From: Bacteroidota bacterium
Lineage (GTDB): Bacteria > Bacteroidota > Bacteroidia > Chitinophagales > Chitinophagaceae
NCBI GenBank assembly: GCA_013285905.1
Contig: JABDGU010000019.1
Coordinates: 1 to 32,595, forward strand
Length of the DNA stretch: 32,595 nucleotides
Reading direction: 5' to 3'
The stretch's first letter is position 1, and the number at the start of each line of letters is the position of its first letter. A program made the position numbers and the translations under genes. This document shows positions 29,879-32,595 of this stretch, piece by piece. The notes under the pieces are model-generated. The model had not been told where the DNA came from and did no database searches. It worked only from the letters and a program-made list of their open reading frames with translations.

Positions 29879-32278
29879 ATGCTGCAGCAAGCAAAACAAA
29901 CAAAATCGGCTAATAGGTTGTCTTATGAAGAGTTCAAGCATGAGGTGCTGGAAGACTACCGTATGGTCATTGCAAGCCGCGAGGCCAGCCTTATTGGCCG
30001 CCGTGAGGTACTGACGGGCAAAGCCAAATTCGGCATCCTGGGCGATGGCAAGGAACTCGCACAGGTGGCAGTTGCAAAATGTTTTAAGCCGGGCGATATA
30101 CGCTCGGGTTATTACCGCGACCAGACTTTGATGTTTGCTACAGGCATGAGCGATATTGAAAAATTTTTTGCACAACTATATGCGGACCCTGATACAAGCA
30201 GGGAACCTGCATCCGGTGGGCGCATGATGAATGGACATTACGGCACAAGATGGGTGGATGATGCCGGCGATTTTAAAGACCTTACCAAAGCCCCGCAATC
30301 CTCAAGCGATGTATCTCCTACTGCCGGACAAATGGTTAGGGCCCTGGGCCTTGCGTTTGCGTCTAAGCAATATCGCAATGTGCAGGAATTGCAGAAAGGT
30401 TTTGAAAAATTTACCAAGGGTGGTGATGAAGTGGTATTCTGTACTATAGGTGATGCATCAACTTCCGAAGGCCTTTTTTGGGAAACCGTAAACGCCGCTG
30501 GTGTGTTGCGTGTGCCCCTTGCTATCATTATCTGGGACGATGGTTATGGCATATCTGTGCCACGTAAATACCAGACCACTAAAAACTCAATTTCCGAAGC
30601 GCTTGCCGGTATGAACTGGGATGACCGTAAAGGCGGCCTTAATATACATACTGCTAAAGGCTGGGACTACCCCGGCCTCGTTCAGATATTCCAGCAAGGC
30701 ATTGCCCGCATACGCGAAACACATATCCCTGCCATATTCCATATACAGGATATGACACAACCACAGGGCCATTCTACTTCTGGCTCACACGAAAGGTATA
30801 AAAGCAAAGAGCGCCTGGAGTGGGAAAAGGAATGGGATTGCATGTTGAAGATGCGCGAATTTATTGCTGACAACGAGATAGCTACTGAAGAAGAAATAAA
30901 AGCTGTAGAAGAAGAAGCTAAGAACGAAGCACGCAGCGCCAAACAACGTGCATGGGAGAATTTTTCAGCTCCAATACGCGAGCAGGTGCAAAGTGTGGAA
31001 GCACTTACAGGACATATCATCCAGGAAGGCGGCCATAACGCTGAAAAAATTGCAGCTTTGCTGAAAGAACTTACTTCCCTTAAAGAGCCTATCCGTAAAG
31101 ATATTATGCAGACTGTTGACCGCATACTGCGCCTCTGCACTTCTCAAACGGATGCTGTTCGGGCTTTACGTGATTTTTATAATTATACCAAAGCAGACAA
31201 TAAAGAAAAATACTCCTCTCATATCCATTCTGAGACAAGGCACAGTGCCATGAAGGTTGCGGAAGTACATGCCAAGTACACACATGATGCGCCTATGCTG
31301 AATGGCTTTGAGATACTTAACAAATTCTTCGACCATACTTTAGCTACTAATCCAGCAGTGTGTGCATTTGGCGAAGACCTCGGTAAGATAGGCGACGTGA
31401 ACCAGGGCTTTGCAGGCCTGCAGGAAAAATACGGTGAACTCCGTGTGTTCGACACAGGCATTCGTGAAGCATCCATCATAGGGCAAGGTATTGGCATGGC
31501 AATGCGTGGCCTACGCCCCATAGCAGAGATACAATATCTCGACTACATGCTCTATGCATTGCAGCCACTGAGTGATGATGTTGCTACCCTGCTCTATCGC
31601 ACAAAGGGCGGGCAAAAATGCCCCCTCATTGTTCGCACGCGCGGCCACAGGCTGGAAGGCATCTGGCATAGTGGCTCGCCAATGGGCATGATATTAAATG
31701 CCATCCGTGGCATATATTTATGCGTGCCCCGCAATATGACACAGGCTGCAGGTATGTACAACACACTATTGCAAAGCGACGAGCCTGGCATGGTAATAGA
31801 ATGCCTGAACGGTTACCGCCTGAAAGAAAAGCTGCCATCCAACCTCGCTAATTATACAGTTCCTTTCGGCATACCCGAAATAGTAAAAGAAGGTACGGAT
31901 GTAACTATAGTTTCTTACGGTTCTACATTGCGCATCATAGATGAGGCCATTACTAACTATCTCGAACCGCAAGGCATTTCCTGCGAGGTGATTGATGTGC
32001 GTACCCTCTTACCTTTTGATGTGAACCATAAAATAGTTGAATCACTTAAAAAGACCAACCGCATTGTGTTTATAGATGAAGATGTGCCGGGTGGCGCTTC
32101 TTCCTACATGTTCCAGCAAGTGATGGAAAAACAAGGTGGTTTCCGCTGGCTGGATGTTGCCCCACGCACCATCACCGCACAGGCCCACCGCGCTGCCTAT
32201 GCCACCGATGGCGATTATTTCTCCAAGCCCAATGCCGAAGATATAGCTGCTGTTATTGAGGAAATGATGAGGGAGTAA
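29879..32278 (+). CDS. Fused 2-oxoacid dehydrogenase E1 component (alpha-beta)
   Basis: 799 residues from the ATG at 29879; a TTG two codons earlier is less likely. The N-terminal ~390 residues are an E1 alpha domain: GYYRDQTLMFATG, the thiamine-diphosphate segment GDASTSEGLFWETVNAAGVLRVPLAIIIWDDGYGIS, and HSTSGSHERYKSKERLEWE. After a helical linker (about 390-460) comes an E1 beta domain: FGEDLGKIGDVNQGFAGLQ, DTGIREASIIGQGIGMAMRGLRPIAEIQYLDYM and a C-terminal transketolase-type domain (VTIVSYGSTLRIIDEA...LPFDVNHKIVESLKKTNRIVFIDEDVPGGASSYM). It decarboxylates a branched-chain 2-oxoacid or pyruvate; the sequence resembles branched-chain E1 fusions of Bacteroidota. No E2 or E3 gene is adjacent. 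It lies behind the palindromic operator. Confidence 0.93.
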   Translation: MLQQAKQTKSANRLSYEEFKHEVLEDYRMVIASREASLIGRREVLTGKAKFGILGDGKELAQVAVAKCFKPGDIRSGYYRDQTLMFATGMSDIEKFFAQLYADPDTSREPASGGRMMNGHYGTRWVDDAGDFKDLTKAPQSSSDVSPTAGQMVRALGLAFASKQYRNVQELQKGFEKFTKGGDEVVFCTIGDASTSEGLFWETVNAAGVLRVPLAIIIWDDGYGISVPRKYQTTKNSISEALAGMNWDDRKGGLNIHTAKGWDYPGLVQIFQQGIARIRETHIPAIFHIQDMTQPQGHSTSGSHERYKSKERLEWEKEWDCMLKMREFIADNEIATEEEIKAVEEEAKNEARSAKQRAWENFSAPIREQVQSVEALTGHIIQEGGHNAEKIAALLKELTSLKEPIRKDIMQTVDRILRLCTSQTDAVRALRDFYNYTKADNKEKYSSHIHSETRHSAMKVAEVHAKYTHDAPMLNGFEILNKFFDHTLATNPAVCAFGEDLGKIGDVNQGFAGLQEKYGELRVFDTGIREASIIGQGIGMAMRGLRPIAEIQYLDYMLYALQPLSDDVATLLYRTKGGQKCPLIVRTRGHRLEGIWHSGSPMGMILNAIRGIYLCVPRNMTQAAGMYNTLLQSDEPGMVIECLNGYRLKEKLPSNLANYTVPFGIPEIVKEGTDVTIVSYGSTLRIIDEAITNYLEPQGISCEVIDVRTLLPFDVNHKIVESLKKTNRIVFIDEDVPGGASSYMFQQVMEKQGGFRWLDVAPRTITAQAHRAAYATDGDYFSKPNAEDIAAVIEEMMRE

Positions 32279-32359
32279 TAATCGGCAACAGGTATAATAA
32301 AAATGTAAAAACCTTTGCAAAAGCGCTTTTAATAAATATATGCGATATAAGGTTTTGTG

Positions 32360-32595
32360 TTATATTGCTGTTAGATTAATATAATTCTCTAGTCTTGCTA
32401 ATGCTAAAACAACAGATTGAGCAAGCGGATGATAATTAGGGGATATCTCTAACCTCCCGCTTTCACCCAGATATATCAACATAGCTATGCTATATGCTAA
32501 AAGCCCCACTATTCCGTATCCATTATTTGTATAGCGCAATATTTCATCCATGGATATTATCTTACCACAATAAGGCATACCATATTCTATTAAAC
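32360..32595 (-). CDS. Unrecognised protein, C-terminal part (5' end outside window)
   Basis: The minus-strand frame is open from the window edge to a stop at 32360-32362. It reads LIEYGMPYCGKIISMDEILRYTNNGYGIVGLLAYSIAMLIYLGESGRLEISPNYHPLAQSVVLALARLENYINLTAI in short segments: an internal GYGIVGLLAYSIAMLIYL helix, then a polar tail. I do not recognise the family. Start codons exist inside (32578 and 32551), but the open frame to the edge suggests a longer gene. It converges with the E1 gene. Confidence 0.45.
   Translation of the reverse strand, partial: LIEYGMPYCGKIISMDEILRYTNNGYGIVGLLAYSIAMLIYLGESGRLEISPNYHPLAQSVVLALARLENYINLTAI

Noticed and set aside
1-32595. tRNA, rRNA or CRISPR elements
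   Set aside because: No GTTCGA-type T-loop in a tRNA context, no rRNA-like sequence, and no regularly spaced repeats with unique spacers were seen on reading.

Overview
The window looks like a chromosomal segment of a Bacteroidota member, most likely of the Chitinophagia/Sphingobacteriia kind. The reasons are a type IX secretion C-terminal sorting domain, a TamL-type BamA lipoprotein, DUF4476, DUF6452 and DUF6048 proteins, little sign of Shine-Dalgarno sequences, and several promoters of the Bacteroidota form TAnnTTTG, one with a clear TTTG about 20 bp upstream. Interspersed repeats familiar from this phylum also occur (around 5560, 18740 and 29620). I recognise no rRNA, tRNA or CRISPR array.

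Layout. 1-2900: the tail of a DUF763 gene, then about 740 bp of gene-free repeat-rich DNA, then an AT-rich minus-strand gene for an ApeA-like HEPN anti-phage protein; this looks like an insertion spot before valS. 2919-6172: valS, an interspersed repeat, and a small secreted protein resembling the last domain of GldM. 6245-9618 (minus): a secreted copper monooxygenase-like protein with a heme motif and a sorting domain, a DUF4476 protein with a strong terminator, and a TrmH/SpoU RNA methyltransferase. 9656-13152 (plus): TamL and an arginase-family enzyme.

13181-18606 (minus) is the most unusual region. Eight genes lie in one direction, several overlapping, and nearly all encode exported or outer-membrane proteins with metal-binding features: a CCKGKC small protein, an outer-membrane protein with a Met-rich stretch, an MbnP-like lipoprotein, a small cytochrome-like lipoprotein with Cx5CH, an exported HMA (CxxC) protein, a second outer-membrane protein with HCHTC, and two tandem paralogous lipoproteins. 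I read it as a candidate envelope copper-handling or copper-delivery system. It has no visible P-type ATPase, TonB receptor or MauG/MbnH-like partner. Two palindromes (18661-18676 and 15600-15615) lie upstream of the first gene and of the HMA gene and could be operators.

18839-25212: a small membrane protein, a DUF58 protein, a HigBA toxin-antitoxin pair with its own palindromic operator, then a tightly packed minus-strand operon pheT - coiled-coil protein - DUF6452 - DUF6048. 25213-25637 is a divergent regulatory region with three DnaA-box-like sites and a structured element before dnaB. 27400-28353 holds small accessory genes: a DUF4160 gene whose start seems frameshifted, a DUF2442-HTH protein, and an orphan HicB. 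The window ends with a cysteine desulfurase, a repeat-bearing spacer, a fused alpha-beta 2-oxoacid dehydrogenase E1 behind a 23-bp palindromic operator, and the 3' part of an unrecognised minus-strand gene.
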